Positions 1-10,670 of a DNA stretch of 24,307 nt are shown in pieces. Below the pieces are notes generated by a model. The model had not been told where the DNA came from and did no database searches. It was given only the letters and a program-made list of their open reading frames with translations. Source of the DNA: Bigelowiella natans CCMP2755 (Eukaryota; Cercozoa; Chlorarachniophyceae); the NCBI GenBank assembly GCA_000320545.1, contig ADNK01001094.1, positions 1 to 24,307 of the forward strand, read 5' to 3'. Position numbers and translations under genes: made by a program. Each line of letters starts with the position of its first letter. The first letter of the stretch is position 1.

Positions 1-202
1 TCCTCCTCCTCCTACGCCAGAATCGATTTATATATATATATGCAGTGCTGTTGCTGCATCCTGATTTAATATGACCGGTATCTTATCCCTCCTCCTCCTC
101 CTCCTCCTCCTCCTCCCTAATGTACAGCTTCTCATCATCATCGTCGCCATCGTCGTCGTCGCCTATCACACCGTCGCTTCCTCTGCCGGCACACGTCTCC
201 AG

Positions 203-459
203 CAGCGCCCTTCCTGATGTGATAATCGTCGATGAGGTTGGCTCGATCAAAGTAGAGGTTCTAAGAGCGATTGTAAGGGAAACTTTTTCCTCCTCCTCGT
301 CCTCCTCCCCCTCCTTATCGAGCGATCTGCATCATCATCCTTGCAGTAGGAGTAGTAGTAGTAGTAGTAGTAGCAGCAGCAGCAGTAGTGGTAGGCAAAG
401 AAAGGGTCCTTCACTCTGGCTATCGGGCACTAGCGATGGGGTATGTTCGCGTGTGTGTG

Positions 460-494
<35 letters not shown>

Positions 495-656
495 CATATT
501 CGAAATGCGTATTACCCCTCGCACTCGTGCATCGTCGTTTATATACGCGCTCTACTACGGCCAAAAGGTGGAGGGCACAGGGCAGGCGGTCTTACAGAAG
601 GTCCTTGGCGAAATTGGTAGGAGAACCAGCGAATCCCCTCCCTGCCATATTATACA

Positions 657-688
<32 letters not shown>

Positions 689-823
689 TTGTATTTACAT
701 TAAAGGCGGCAAGAAAGAGAACGCTTGCTATGGACGGTGGGTGCGATGCTTAACGCTTCTTGAGCCGCTGCGGTGGGGGAAGGACGACCCGCTGGAGAAT
801 GCATTGCGGTAGTAATGATATTG

Positions 824-856
<33 letters not shown>

Positions 857-1489
857 CTTTATAATAATAATAATGATAGTAATAAGAATAATACGACTGC
901 ATTCGATCGGCTTCATTCCTCCCCCCCCCCCCGCCCCCCCTCTCTCTCTCTATCTCCCTCCCTCTCTAAACCTCTGTTTCTATTCAGGAAAGCGCTATGC
1001 TGCCCCCCACTGTCGCTGTACACTCCTCCGTCTGCTGCCTCCTCCCCCCCGTCCTCCCACCGGCAGCGCTCCTCCATTGTAATTCCCTCCAGCTCCGGAA
1101 GAGAGAATGGGGATGGGGAGGAGGCGGTTCTTCGCAGAGTTAACACTACCGCACTCTTTGGGAGCAGCTACCACTGCGATGACGACAATGGAGAGCATCA
1201 CGAACAGGAGGAGGTGTAACAGATAGAACATTTAGACCCCATTCATGAACCGTCGCATGGTCTTGTCTCAGTTGCAGAGCCCCGCACCCTGCCGATTTTG
1301 ATGATGACGATGATGATAATTATGATTACGATGAATCGATAATACGGTGATGTGTGCCCAGGTTGTTCTCGAAAGCATTGTCCAGCTATTCGGTGCTGTG
1401 TGTCATTCATTCGTTCATAATATTTTTGATATACTATAGAAGAAGAAAAGAAGAAGAGAGGAAATAATAGGCGTTAGTTCGTTCAACAC

Positions 1490-1531
<42 letters not shown>

Positions 1532-1800
1532 CACACACATACACACACACACACACCTTTTCACTCATTAATGTGTGTTTCCATGCATGTGTCTGCACCC
1601 TCACTTTCTCAGCCAATACGCACTACAGAAGCTCCCCAAATGATATGATGGTAGTAGCCATCGTCGTAGCAGCAGCAGCAGCAATTAGTAGTAGTAGTAG
1701 TAGTAGTAATAGTAGTTTTGTGAGACATTGGCGGTGCTGCTAATCGCGACGGCAACGACGACGATGATGGTCATAATGATGGAGAGAAGGGGGAGGGGGG

Positions 1801-1841
<41 letters not shown>

Positions 1842-2319
1842 CGGTCATTGGAATCATTATAAATTGCATATACCACCACAGATGCTCTGCGACTCGCCCC
1901 ATCATCACCTCTTCGCGCTGTTCCTTCCCAGGCCTCCTGTGGCCCGCAGCGGCGACAGAGAGGGGGGGGAGGAAGATCGAAGGTTTCGCCATAGTCATCA
2001 TCGGCGAATGGACATTGTCTGTGTCTTACACGTCGCTTACGAGGGCGGCCTTCCAAAGGACTCTGCAGCTAACATGCGGAGGAGGTTAGCTGTCCTGGCA
2101 AGATTGCAGTATAGTAGTTGTAGTAGTAGTAGTAGCAGTGGTAGTAGTAGTAGTAGTGGTGGTAGTGGTAGCGTCGTCGTTGTCATCGGAAGTAGTTTAT
2201 CATTGTTAAGGGGGGAGAGAGAAGAGGAGAAGAGCCGGAAGATGATGATAATGGTCATGGTGATGGGGGGAGGAGGAGGGAGTGTTGTTTTGACCACGAG
2301 CATAACAATAACTCTCCTC

Positions 2320-2368
<49 letters not shown>

Positions 2369-2740
2369 GTTGGTTGATGTCGTTAGTCATGCCCCTGCCG
2401 GGGACCTCATTCCTTGGACTACTTACCGGTCGGGGGCGCATAGAAGAAAGGATGGGAGGAGGGGATGGGAGGAGAGGGGGAGGGAGGGAAGAAAGGGGTG
2501 AAAAATATAGGAGGAGAGGACTCTCTCCATGATGTTAGCAGGATGTATGCTGATCAGCCAATTCTAAGAGTAGTAACCATCTCTCTCGCCCTCTCCCTCC
2601 CCTCCCTCCCTCCCTCCCTTTGGTCTCTTTCTTTCTTGAATCGCCCAGGCAAAGCCTGGACCCTCAGTGGCTGACCTCAGAAGGCTGTCGCATCGTCCGC
2701 ATCGCTGTACCAGTCAACATCCAAAACCGAGGTCACTTCC

Positions 2741-2787
<47 letters not shown>

Positions 2788-3316
2788 TCTCTTTCTCTCC
2801 CCCCCCCCCTTTTACGCATTATCCCTATCTGCACTGTATGCATGACCGCTTTTCCTCTGCTCCGTATTGGTAACATAACCTTCTTTGCTCTGTCGCGAAC
2901 GATTATGATGATGAAAAGGATGTTGGTGATGATGGTGACGATACAGGATTTGGGAGCTCCGCCATCCAGCTACTTGAGTCCGCTCTTTCCACCAACCACC
3001 AACTCCCAAGAAAGCATGAATCGTGTGGGCGTCTTAGTGGCAGCTCTCCAAAGACGGGGAAGGAGGAATCTGGTTCCCTCCTGATTCTTTCGCCAGAAGC
3101 ACCGTTATCATCATCGTCGTCGTCTTCTTCTTACGAGAGACGGAGTGGAAGAGCATGCAAGTGGTTGGGGGTCGCATTTGGCGTGACAGGTGAACGAATC
3201 ATCATCGCTCAGAATTGAGTAGTATATCACTGCTGCTACCTGTCTTTTGTAGCGATTAATTGTTGCGCTGTTTCATGAAAGGTTCCTCTCCTCTTCTATC
3301 CTCTTCTATCCCCCCC

Positions 3317-3354
<38 letters not shown>

Positions 3355-4229
3355 CGTTTTGCTCGCTTGCAGAGCACTCTGGATCGGCGACATAACAATG
3401 CTTTGCGAACAGGCCCCTTAGTCCGCTTCTGGAAGAGAGCTGGCTTTGACGTCGTGTACCTTCGTCAAACGCTGCACTTCGCCACAGGTGGGTTTTGGAC
3501 ATGCTGGTTAAATTGTTGTTCTCGCCGTTGCCATTGCCAAAGAAAGATGGCCTGGATCGTCGCTCATCGCGCCCAACCACTGCACTTTGGTGTGCATGAG
3601 CAGGTGAGCTGAGCTCTATCTTCGTCAAGGCCCTCGATCGTGACGTCGATGGGAGTCACGGCCCTCCTCCGTGCAGCGGTCGCCCTCCTACCCACAAGGC
3701 GGCTGCGGGGTGGATACAACGCTCAGGTAAGTAGTAGGCTTGCCTCGCCGACTATAGGAATTCTTTTCGTGTTTTGGAGGTGTTGGTGCTTGTGTGTGCG
3801 GGTGTGCATCTTTGGGGGGTTCTCTTGACCATATCCGTCCGCATCCTCGTTTATGTGCATGTATGTGAATATATGGTTTGTGCGCACAATTCCTTGATGT
3901 AACGTGGCTTTCTGTGTGCTACTGCTGCTGCTACTACAGTTGACAGGTATAGGAAGCGATTCTGTGTCCTGCTCTCCTTCGCATTATCACATCTCATCTC
4001 GCCCCACCTGGCCTTGGAGCTCCTTCTCCCCTCCCAACTCCCGCACGCGCGCGAAGCTACTGCGATTCAACGTGCATCAGGAGCGCGGGCTTCGTTGTCG
4101 TCATCGTCATCGTCGACTCAGCTACAGCAGCCTTACCAAAGGGAGGTGATTGGAGTTACGGAGGACGAGTGGGCGCGCTTAGAGGCTTACGTCAAAGGCC
4201 AGCTCGGTTCGATTCTTGTCCTGTATAAA

Positions 4230-4277
<48 letters not shown>

Positions 4278-4777
4278 CTTCCGAGTAGTGACGGCTCAAA
4301 ACGGCACTAATTATGTTCTATTTACGGGCGCGATGACTCGTAATGCCCCTACTGTAAGGAAAGGACTACATAAAACAAAAAATCATACAAATGATTACAT
4401 TGCCCTGTTGAACCAAAGGAGGAATTAATAGGAGGAAATAATGGGAGAAAATCATTGCTTTTTTTAAATTGAAACCATGGAAATGAATGACGCTGCTCCG
4501 AACAGATTACCACACCATCCTGGACTCGCTGCCGGCTCTCGCGACAGCACATTTTTGCCGCTTCCTGCTTCAAACTCCCCCCCCCTCCAACAGCCATCCC
4601 CGAAGAAAGCCCGTCGTCGTCCATTTCTCTCACTTAGAACAGGCTGTTCTTCTTGCCGTCGCCCTCCAAAGAAAATCCGTGGAAAGAGCTGCGGGGGCGC
4701 TGAATCTAGGTGGGACCTGTACCGTTGTATGATAGAAATATTTTATGTTTTATCAGTATTGTCTGAGCGCTCTCCCT

Positions 4778-4831
<54 letters not shown>

Positions 4832-5070
4832 TTCTCTCTTTCTCCTACTTGTCATTGTTTTTGTGTTGTTCTTGTTGTTGTTCTTGTTATTGCGAAGATG
4901 TGGCATCAATTCTCAGACTACTGTATGGCGTAATTTGTAAGGTACGTGCTACAATACGCACGTCCCTTTACACGAACTCCCACAAAATCAACATGTTCAA
5001 TATTCGACGTGTGCACTATCTTATATCCAAAATGCTCTGGCTTCAGGTGATGAAAGAAGCTCGTACGTGA
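203..5070 (+). CDS. NAT10: RNA cytidine acetyltransferase, NAT10/Kre33 family (5' end lies left of the window)
   Basis: Proposed exons: 203-272, 568-616, 706-736, 988-1213, 1362-1412, 1882-2084, 2387-2428, 2649-2731, 2947-3189, 3413-3487, 3604-3726, 3940-4206, 4506-4709, 4898-4941, 5047-5070. All are phase-compatible and give 577 codons plus stop. Order of family landmarks: Walker-B-like IIVDE (about 222), VEGTGQA (568), SPHHHLFALFLP (about 1895), GDLIPWT (about 2400), then the GNAT acetyl-CoA core RIVRIAV with QNRGFGSSAIQLLE across the 2731/2947 junction. LGVAFGVTG and FWKRAGF.VVYLRQT follow (3170-3470), then ATGELSSIFVKAL, DRYRKRF, DYHTILDSLPA and ALQRKSVE. Known role of the family: N4-acetylation of cytidine in 18S rRNA and tRNA, in the nucleolus. 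The Lys-rich tail of the usual protein is missing, and the segment between EGTG and the LLCL-like region is shortened. The most 5' exons and the C-terminus are the least certain parts. Confidence 0.85.
448..494. repeat. (GT)n microsatellite in a NAT10 intron
   Basis: About 22 GT units with one GC interruption, between the proposed exons at 203-272 and 568-616. No AG acceptor occurs between this tract and position 566, which makes the start of the next exon hard to place. Confidence 0.9.
657..856. repeat. Two (TA)n tracts in NAT10 introns
   Basis: TA runs at about 657-681 and 828-856 flank a proposed 31-nt mini-exon at 706-736. Confidence 0.85.
1491..1838. repeat. (CT)n, (CA)n and (GA)n tracts in one NAT10 intron
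   Basis: The intron 1413-1881 contains (CT)n at about 1491-1529, (CA)n at 1530-1556, AGT/AGC triplet runs at about 1667-1715 and (GA)n at about 1803-1838. Acceptor AG is at 1880-1881. Confidence 0.85.
2323..2784 (+). repeat. (CT)n tracts in two NAT10 introns
   Basis: (CT)n runs lie at about 2323-2361 and 2745-2783. The first ends about 25 nt before the acceptor AG at 2385-2386 and could serve as its polypyrimidine tract. The second sits at the start of the intron 2732-2946. Confidence 0.8.
3321..3351 (+). repeat. (CT)n tract upstream of a NAT10 acceptor
   Basis: It lies in the intron 3190-3412. A second good acceptor (TTGCAG at 3372) lies between this tract and the acceptor used in my model (3412). 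Only the latter keeps the frame and gives the family-like junction between FGVTG and PLVRFWK. Confidence 0.75.
4234..4832. repeat. (TA)n and (CT)n tracts in NAT10 introns
   Basis: (TA)n at about 4234-4274 lies in the intron 4207-4505. (CT)n at about 4768-4832 lies in the intron 4710-4897. Confidence 0.85.
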
Positions 5071-5457
5071 GCATCAGTGCTGCACAAGTAAAAAGTAATC
5101 ATCATGATCACATGTGGTGCGATGCGATGAAGAGTGCTGCGTGATTGCGCGCAAGCGATGCTGCCATCTTTGCTTACCACTTCAAACTGCAGACAAAATG
5201 TGTGAAGCAGGAAATTGAGAGTTTGAGAAAGAAGCAGACTGTGCATCGTTGCACGATGAATCCAGCGTCGGCTTTCAAGACCACTGCTTGAGCCTCATTT
5301 GCTTTTGTTGCAGCGACTGCGCCAGCAAAGGCAGGCGCAATGCTGTAGAATGGCCCATATACATGCATGAAAAGATTCGCACTTGCTTAGTTTTTTGTCG
5401 GCTGTGCTGGCAAATTAGAAGCTTGCTACACCGTGTCAGACCGGAGGAGGTGTAGTG
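5071..5457. other. Region after the NAT10 stop with possible alternative 3' exons
   Basis: Two acceptor-like sites followed by short open, basic reading frames occur: at 5192 (CTGCAG, then a frame starting TKCVKQEIESLRKKQT) and near 5313 (TTTTGTTGCAG, then RLRQQRQAQCC). Either could be an alternative C-terminal exon of NAT10 replacing VMKEART-stop at 5047-5070. The usual NAT10 tail is basic, which makes this worth noting, but donors for these joins are weak. Confidence 0.25.
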
Positions 5458-5630
5458 GTCGCTTTCCTACCCATGTTAGCCAGCATGCAGGCGGCTGCGG
5501 GGTGGATACAACGCTCAGGTAAGTAGTAGGCTGCCTCGCCGACTATAGGAATTCTTTTCATGTTTTTTGGAAGTGTTGGTGCTTATGTGTGCGGGTGTGC
5601 AGTTCTCTTGACCATCATGCATATCCGCCA
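5458..5630 (+). pseudogene. Decayed duplicate of a NAT10 exon end plus its intron start
   Basis: This stretch repeats 3681-3840: the end of the exon coding AAAGWIQRS, its GTAAGT donor and the following intron. A 20-base stretch of the intron start is identical in both copies, with about 90% identity overall by eye. Differences include about 14 extra bases before GCGGCTGCGG and several small indels. No reading frame connects it to a neighbouring exon, so it is best read as a partial tandem duplicate about 1.78 kb downstream of its source. Confidence 0.8.
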
Positions 5631-5639
5631 CATCCTCGT

Positions 5640-6581
5640 ACCAAGCATGGCACGCTAGCACGTGCTGACACACCGTGCACGTGCGTGAACATGCACAAAG
5701 CTAGAAAGCTAGAAAGCACACGCACGCCACACTGCTAGACTGGCACAACGCCTGTGCGTGCACACATTCTGGCGTTCTGCGGACTGACACATGCTAGCAT
5801 GCCCGCACACTCATTTGTTTGCATGCAGGTTCAGCAGAAACAAACAGTGTTGTTGCGGGCTATATATACTGGCAGTGCGCAGATGCAGATCGACGGGCGC
5901 CATGCTAGCATGCGCGACACAGCTAGACAGACATCGATCGATGAGATGAGAATTTTGATGCTTTCAAAAATGCATATGGAGCACATGATGGCAGAGACAA
6001 GTACGATACAACACTGCAAGCGCTGCAGCCGCTCTAGCACTGTCTGTTTGCACAGCTACATAAACAGCGCAGGATGATACAATTGAACAGATTTAATTCA
6101 TTCATCAATTGCATCCGTCTCACAACACATGCACCTGCATGCCACTGCGCATGTGCACGCACCTCTGTCTGACCTGTCAAGACTTTGAACTAAGTTAAAA
6201 AAGGATGCATCATCGCAATGATTGCACGTGACACATGACGCGTTGCAACGATGAAATGACCTATTGTGGACAACGCAATGTGACATGTGCACATGTTTTC
6301 ATGGTGTGTGCAACATTGCTGTGCGTCCATTGTGCCCCACGAAACCACAAAATGTAGACAATGTGTGCATGATACACACCATGCACAATGTGTACTATGT
6401 CCGCCATTGTACAATGACACTAGAACATTGGGCACTACAGATGATTGTAGACACCCCGCAATGTGCAATGTGCACCCAACATCACTGTGTCTGTTCGTAG
6501 TGATGAGTACACATGTGTAATCTACCGTGCTAGTAATGATGAGGATGCATGATGAAATGTGGCTCACCCGTGCCACTTAAG
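5640..6581. other. Intergenic, word-repetitive DNA between NAT10 and FBH1-like gene
   Basis: There is no convincing exon here. The left half is rich in CACG, TGCATG and GCTAGC words and carries the palindrome CATGCTAGCATG at 5790-5801 and 5901-5912. The right half (about 6215-6475) is crowded with CAATG and CATTG. Short open frames on both strands are products of this repetitive composition. The stretch should contain the 3' UTRs of both convergent neighbours. Confidence 0.7.
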
Positions 6582-8434
6582 CTACTCCAGACTCAGTGCC
6601 TCCTCAGCCATCTGCACGCTGAGTGTCGCCTCGTCTTGGTGATCGCTTTCGACAACATTGGTCACATGCTTTGTTAAGGTTTTATTGAGATACAAATACT
6701 TCTTCGCGCGGGTCATCGCTACGTATTGAATGTGGATTTCCTCCGCGAGGGCGTCCCTGTTCCTCTCCATGACCTCCTCCGGGAGGTTGAAGAGATCGGG
6801 GAAGTCGTCCCCAAGTTTCACATGATCCCATTCCAGCCCCTTCGCCTTGTGCGTGGTGGTGAGGGTCACGTAGGCGTACTTCCGGTTGATGATCGCCTTC
6901 TTGCGTATCCGTTTGATGAGCAGTGGGATGTCATCGCCGTACTTCTTCGCAACCTCGCAGGCGCTGAGCAGCCCACTGTCGTCCGTCGCCTTGGCGTAGT
7001 CGACGAGCGCGGTGAACGCCTCGGCCGCGTTCTTGGTCCGGGTGGATTTGGCGAAGCGTTTGACGTTCCATCTCTTCAGCTCGGTCCAGTGCCCTGCCAC
7101 CAGGTTGTACACGTCCAGGATGATGTCGAAGCTGTAGCTGTCGATGCCGCCGACGAACCCAATCCCGCCGCGCTTCGACCGAATGGGGTCCTCGATGAAG
7201 TTGGCCGCCTCGGCGAAGAGCCCAACGTTGCTGCGGCAGATGCACGTGTGCGGGGCCTCGATGACGGCCGAGCCGTGCTGGCCGTCTGCTGCTGGGACGA
7301 ACGGGATTATCCTCGTTCTCCTGGTCTCGACGCCGAAGAGGAACGACTTGATCCTTCCCATCGCCTGTAGGTACTTGGAGGAGAAGAAGGCCAGCGAGGA
7401 GCCGAAGCGGAAGCTCCTCGACAGATGGAACTCCCAATTAGCCACCACCTTTTGGAGGATCCCCTCCCCTCCCAGGAACGAGTAGATCTGTTGGTTGGGG
7501 TCTCCGACGATGAACTTGGGGACCTTTTGCCGTAGTAACAGGCTGCAGATAGCGTCGTTGCAGTCTTGGGCCTCATCAACTAGGATCACGTCGTAGTCTC
7601 GAGACAAGTCGGGCTTGGAGAGCTGGTAGAGCTTCAGATACCCGTCGTGCGTCATCCCGACCTTTTTGTCGTTCCTGTCCTTCATCGCCCGCCAGTAGGC
7701 AGTAGCCAAGGCCAGATAGTCCGCCTTGCCGTGCAGCTTGCGTTTCACAGCCCTCTCGACGTGTTGCTGCTGGATCAACTCGTCGCTCGAGATGAGGAAT
7801 TCCTGGACGACCATCTGCACCAGCCTCTCCTGCGTTAGATCGCCAAACTTCCCCCCGGTGAAGGAGAAGTCCGCCCTCAGCTTCGCCCTGTAGGACCACC
7901 CGACCTTGCGGTAGGCGATCTTGTGGATGTTTCGGCAGTGGACGTTGCTTGGGAAGGAGCGGCTGGCCTCCTCCCCGACTGAGGCGTTGTACGTGATGTA
8001 CAGGAACTCCACGTCCGGGCGCGCCCGGGCGTAGGCCCGGAGCAGCGTCGTTTTGCCGGAGCCTGCACACGCGATCACCTTGAGGACTTTGTCCCCGCGC
8101 ATGTCCTTCCGGACGATGCGTGCTTGCTCCGAGGTGAGCCTCACGCTGCCCTCGAATACCGGGAAGTCCAGTTGGTAGGACCGGAGCGCCGCCTCCAACT
8201 CGAAGGCACACCGCAGCTGAGCCCCCCTCCCAGGGATGACTTCTGCCTGCAATGTCCGCGCGACGAAGTACAGGCAGTCCAGCGTTCTCGCCCTGGCAGC
8301 GCCGAAGAAGTGCCCCAAGGTGGACTTCACGATATGCCCGATCTAACAACAAATACCATCATCGACCGCATCAGAAGGAGGTGGCGGGGGGATAGTAGAT
8401 GATGAATTTTCAGATTGTCGCGCATCTATGGTGG

Positions 8435-8470
<36 letters not shown>

Positions 8471-8754
8471 CTTGGATGGCTTTGAAACCAGGATCACAAG
8501 GAACAGAAGCTGCAGTCCGTTGGAGGAGTCGTCCCACAGTTGATATCTCTCTTGGCTGATGATGGTGTCCTCTCCTTTTAGAAGGGCAGCTCCCCGTTTC
8601 TGCAATTCTACGGGAGGAGGAGGAGCAGGAGGAGGAAGAGGAGAAGGACGGACAGACGAAGCAAGGAGGAAGGGAGTGAGAGGAGCGTGGAGAAGAGTAT
8701 AGCTACACTTAAACTTGCTTTGTTGAGAATGAATACGAACATTGGGAAGGTAAA

Positions 8755-8805
<51 letters not shown>

Positions 8806-8818
8806 ATATATATAGAAT

Positions 8819-8873
<55 letters not shown>

Positions 8874-9122
8874 TACCATAACGACCATCAACTACTAACC
8901 CACAACACCACCATCGCCAAACTGCCAGCTCGCACCTGGGAGCTTATCGAGGCTCTCTTCCTTTCCATTCCTAGGAAGCCCTGTTTCACCGGCTTCATTC
9001 GCACGCAGCAGCGTGTTGTGCAGGCTATCACACATTAGATCTAGAGAAAGCAAATATCGTGGCAGAAATGGGGTGGATGTGAGGTGTGTAGGAATGAATA
9101 AGGAGACTCCTTTTCAGTCCTC

Positions 9123-9161
<39 letters not shown>

Positions 9162-10670
9162 ATATTTAGTTGTTGTTGCCATCAATGCACTTAGCGATAA
9201 ATCCATCATCATGACAACCAACCAACTAGATTGTTATTATTACCAAATTTTGCCGCCTTGGAGACTCTCCCCGGTCCGGCGATGTCTGCGACAACTTTCT
9301 TCAGCAAGTCCACAGTTGGTGTTCCGAGGCCGAAGTTGGCATGGACAGCCTGAAATACCACGCATAGTAATTTTCGGATACCCAAAGCGAGCAATCGTTC
9401 ATTTTCTATCCCCACCCCCCCATACTGGCTTAGTTTAGAGACATTAGGGCTCATCGCCATCATCGTTATCGTCATGATCATTCATGACCATCATCATCAT
9501 CACCAATCTCTTCAGAATGTCTCGGATACTCATGGGACTGCTACTGCTTGGTAAGGCTGTGAAAAGGTACATATCATGTATGGTGATGATAGTTATGGGA
9601 GAAATGGGAGTGGGGGATGACGATGGTGCAACTGCAAGAAAATAAAATCTTATGGAAATGGCACTACTCGTGAGCAGAACCTCCCAATTGTTCCTCTTTC
9701 CTCTCTGTCTCCCCTCCCCCCCCCCCCCCCCTTCCCCCCTCTCTATCTCTCGCTCCGGTAGGAACGTTACGTTCTCTGAGAAGGAAAGCACGTCGATTAG
9801 GCATGAATCCCTGCATCGCCCTTCGCCACCTACGATAAGGACACACAACCGTTGGTGTCTCTCGTTACGTGACAGGTCTTTGTGGGGCTTCTTTCTGCAT
9901 GTGCCTATCTGCATCTTAAGAACAACAACCTCTTGCACACGACCGGAGCGGCGTTTAAGTCGTCGACGTCGTCCAGGTAGAAAAGCATCACACGCAGGAT
10001 GGGCAACGACATAGAGAACGCCAGGGCCGCCGTCGTCGTCGTCGTCTTCTTCTTCTTCTCCTTCTTCCCCCCCCCCCCTCTCATGAGGGGAGAGAAGAGA
10101 GTGCACTGTTTCAGCTTTGAAGATGAAGATGATGATAAAGGCCTAGTGCTACTTTGCTTTCTCCGTCCTCCTCGAGGAGGCAGACGCTGAGAGAGGCACT
10201 CGTCCCATGTTGTCCCAAGCTTCGCCTTTGGTAGATATTACAGAGGGAGGGGCAGGGCAAGAAGTCGTGACACATATGTTGGATACAACTAACTTACTGC
10301 TTGTAGCGAGAAGCAAATATAATTTTTTGTATAATTTATCCGCGGGAACGATTGGTTGGAGGAAACAGGAGCAAACTCACGTACTTGTGCCCGAGCCCTT
10401 GCACAAAGGGCCTCGAAGCGCTTGTTTGTCGATTTCCTCTTCAGTTCGCCGTCTTCGCACGCCTTCGCCCAACTCAATACGCACGGAACGCGCGCCTTTC
10501 TCTTGTCATCATCAACGTCAAGGATCTGATACAATGATTACAAATGCATAAGAGGACACAAATTACAGCAACGCAGGAGGTAATAGGCTTGGCACCTGGA
10601 GTGAAAATCGGTACAATCCTATGAGCCCGCTTAAGTGCTTGGCAAGGTCTCGCTCGATGAATCCGATCAT
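6582..10670 (-). CDS. FBH1: FBH1-like superfamily 1 (UvrD/PcrA type) DNA helicase
   Basis: Proposed exons in order of transcription: 10670-10596, 10525-10385, 9810-9771 (weak), 9556-9504, 9349-9244, 9040-8936, 8607-8471 and 8342-6582, giving 805 codons plus stop. The last exon holds the complete helicase core: LTSEQ (Q-motif-like), Walker A CAGSGKTTL, FPSNVHCRNIHKIAY, MTHDGYLKLYQLSKP, Walker B VILVDEAQDC, VGDPNQQIYSF, LSRSFRFG, TTTHKAKGLEW and YVAMTRAKKYL. The spacing and wording match FBH1 (F-box helicase 1) more closely than bacterial UvrD. Known role: 3'-5' helicase that restrains homologous recombination and acts at stalled forks, in the nucleus. I see no F-box in the N-terminal exons. 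The start ATG at 10670 is only the first in-frame ATG; a further 5' exon is possible. Confidence 0.85.
8438..8469. repeat. (AAT)n tract forming the start of an FBH1 intron
   Basis: On the - strand this is (ATT)n immediately after the GT of the donor at 8470. The intron is 8343-8470 with acceptor TTGTTAG. Repeat length changes here would alter the donor-proximal sequence. Confidence 0.85.
8608..8935. repeat. Intron of the FBH1-like gene with CT, CA and TA tracts
   Basis: The intron contains, on the + strand, AGGAGG triplets at about 8611-8645, (CT)n at about 8754-8803, (CA)n at 8820-8838 and (TA)n at 8838-8868. On the transcribed sense (-) the first tract is a pyrimidine run just before acceptor GTAG (8608-8611), while the long (CT)n reads as (GA)n. 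Confidence 0.8.
9127..9161. repeat. (ATC)n trinucleotide tract in an FBH1 intron
   Basis: About eleven ATC units lie in the intron 9041-9243. Translated, it gives the long isoleucine or methionine runs seen in spurious frames. Confidence 0.85.
9716..10080. repeat. Poly-C and triplet tracts in FBH1 introns
   Basis: C runs lie at about 9716-9733 and 10071-10079, with GTC/TTC triplets at about 10030-10062. This is the intron-rich part where the exon chain is least certain. Confidence 0.7.

Noticed and set aside
203-272. IIVDEVG-type Walker B suggesting a Ycf45/SpoIIIAA-like ATPase
   Set aside because: The next phase-compatible exons (VEGTGQA, SPHHHLF, GDLIPWT, LGVAFGVTG) are NAT10 landmarks, and no TAHG motif of the Ycf45 family follows.
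3640-3726. First exon with a mitochondrial-like leader (MTSMGVTALLRAAVALLPTR)
   Set aside because: It is a shifted frame of the NAT10 exon 3604-3726, which reads GELSSIFVKALDRDVDG in the phase demanded by both neighbours.
4195-4225. tRNA T-arm/B-box-like GGTTCGATTC
   Set aside because: No complementary stem or acceptor arm around it; it is the donor side of the NAT10 exon ending at 4206.
6726-7485. Long + strand open frames opposite the helicase
   Set aside because: Antisense shadows of the GC-rich helicase exon; no splice or family signal.
8343-9161. Poly-isoleucine, poly-methionine and Ser-Leu repeat proteins in many short frames
   Set aside because: Pure translations of ATT, ATC and CT microsatellites.
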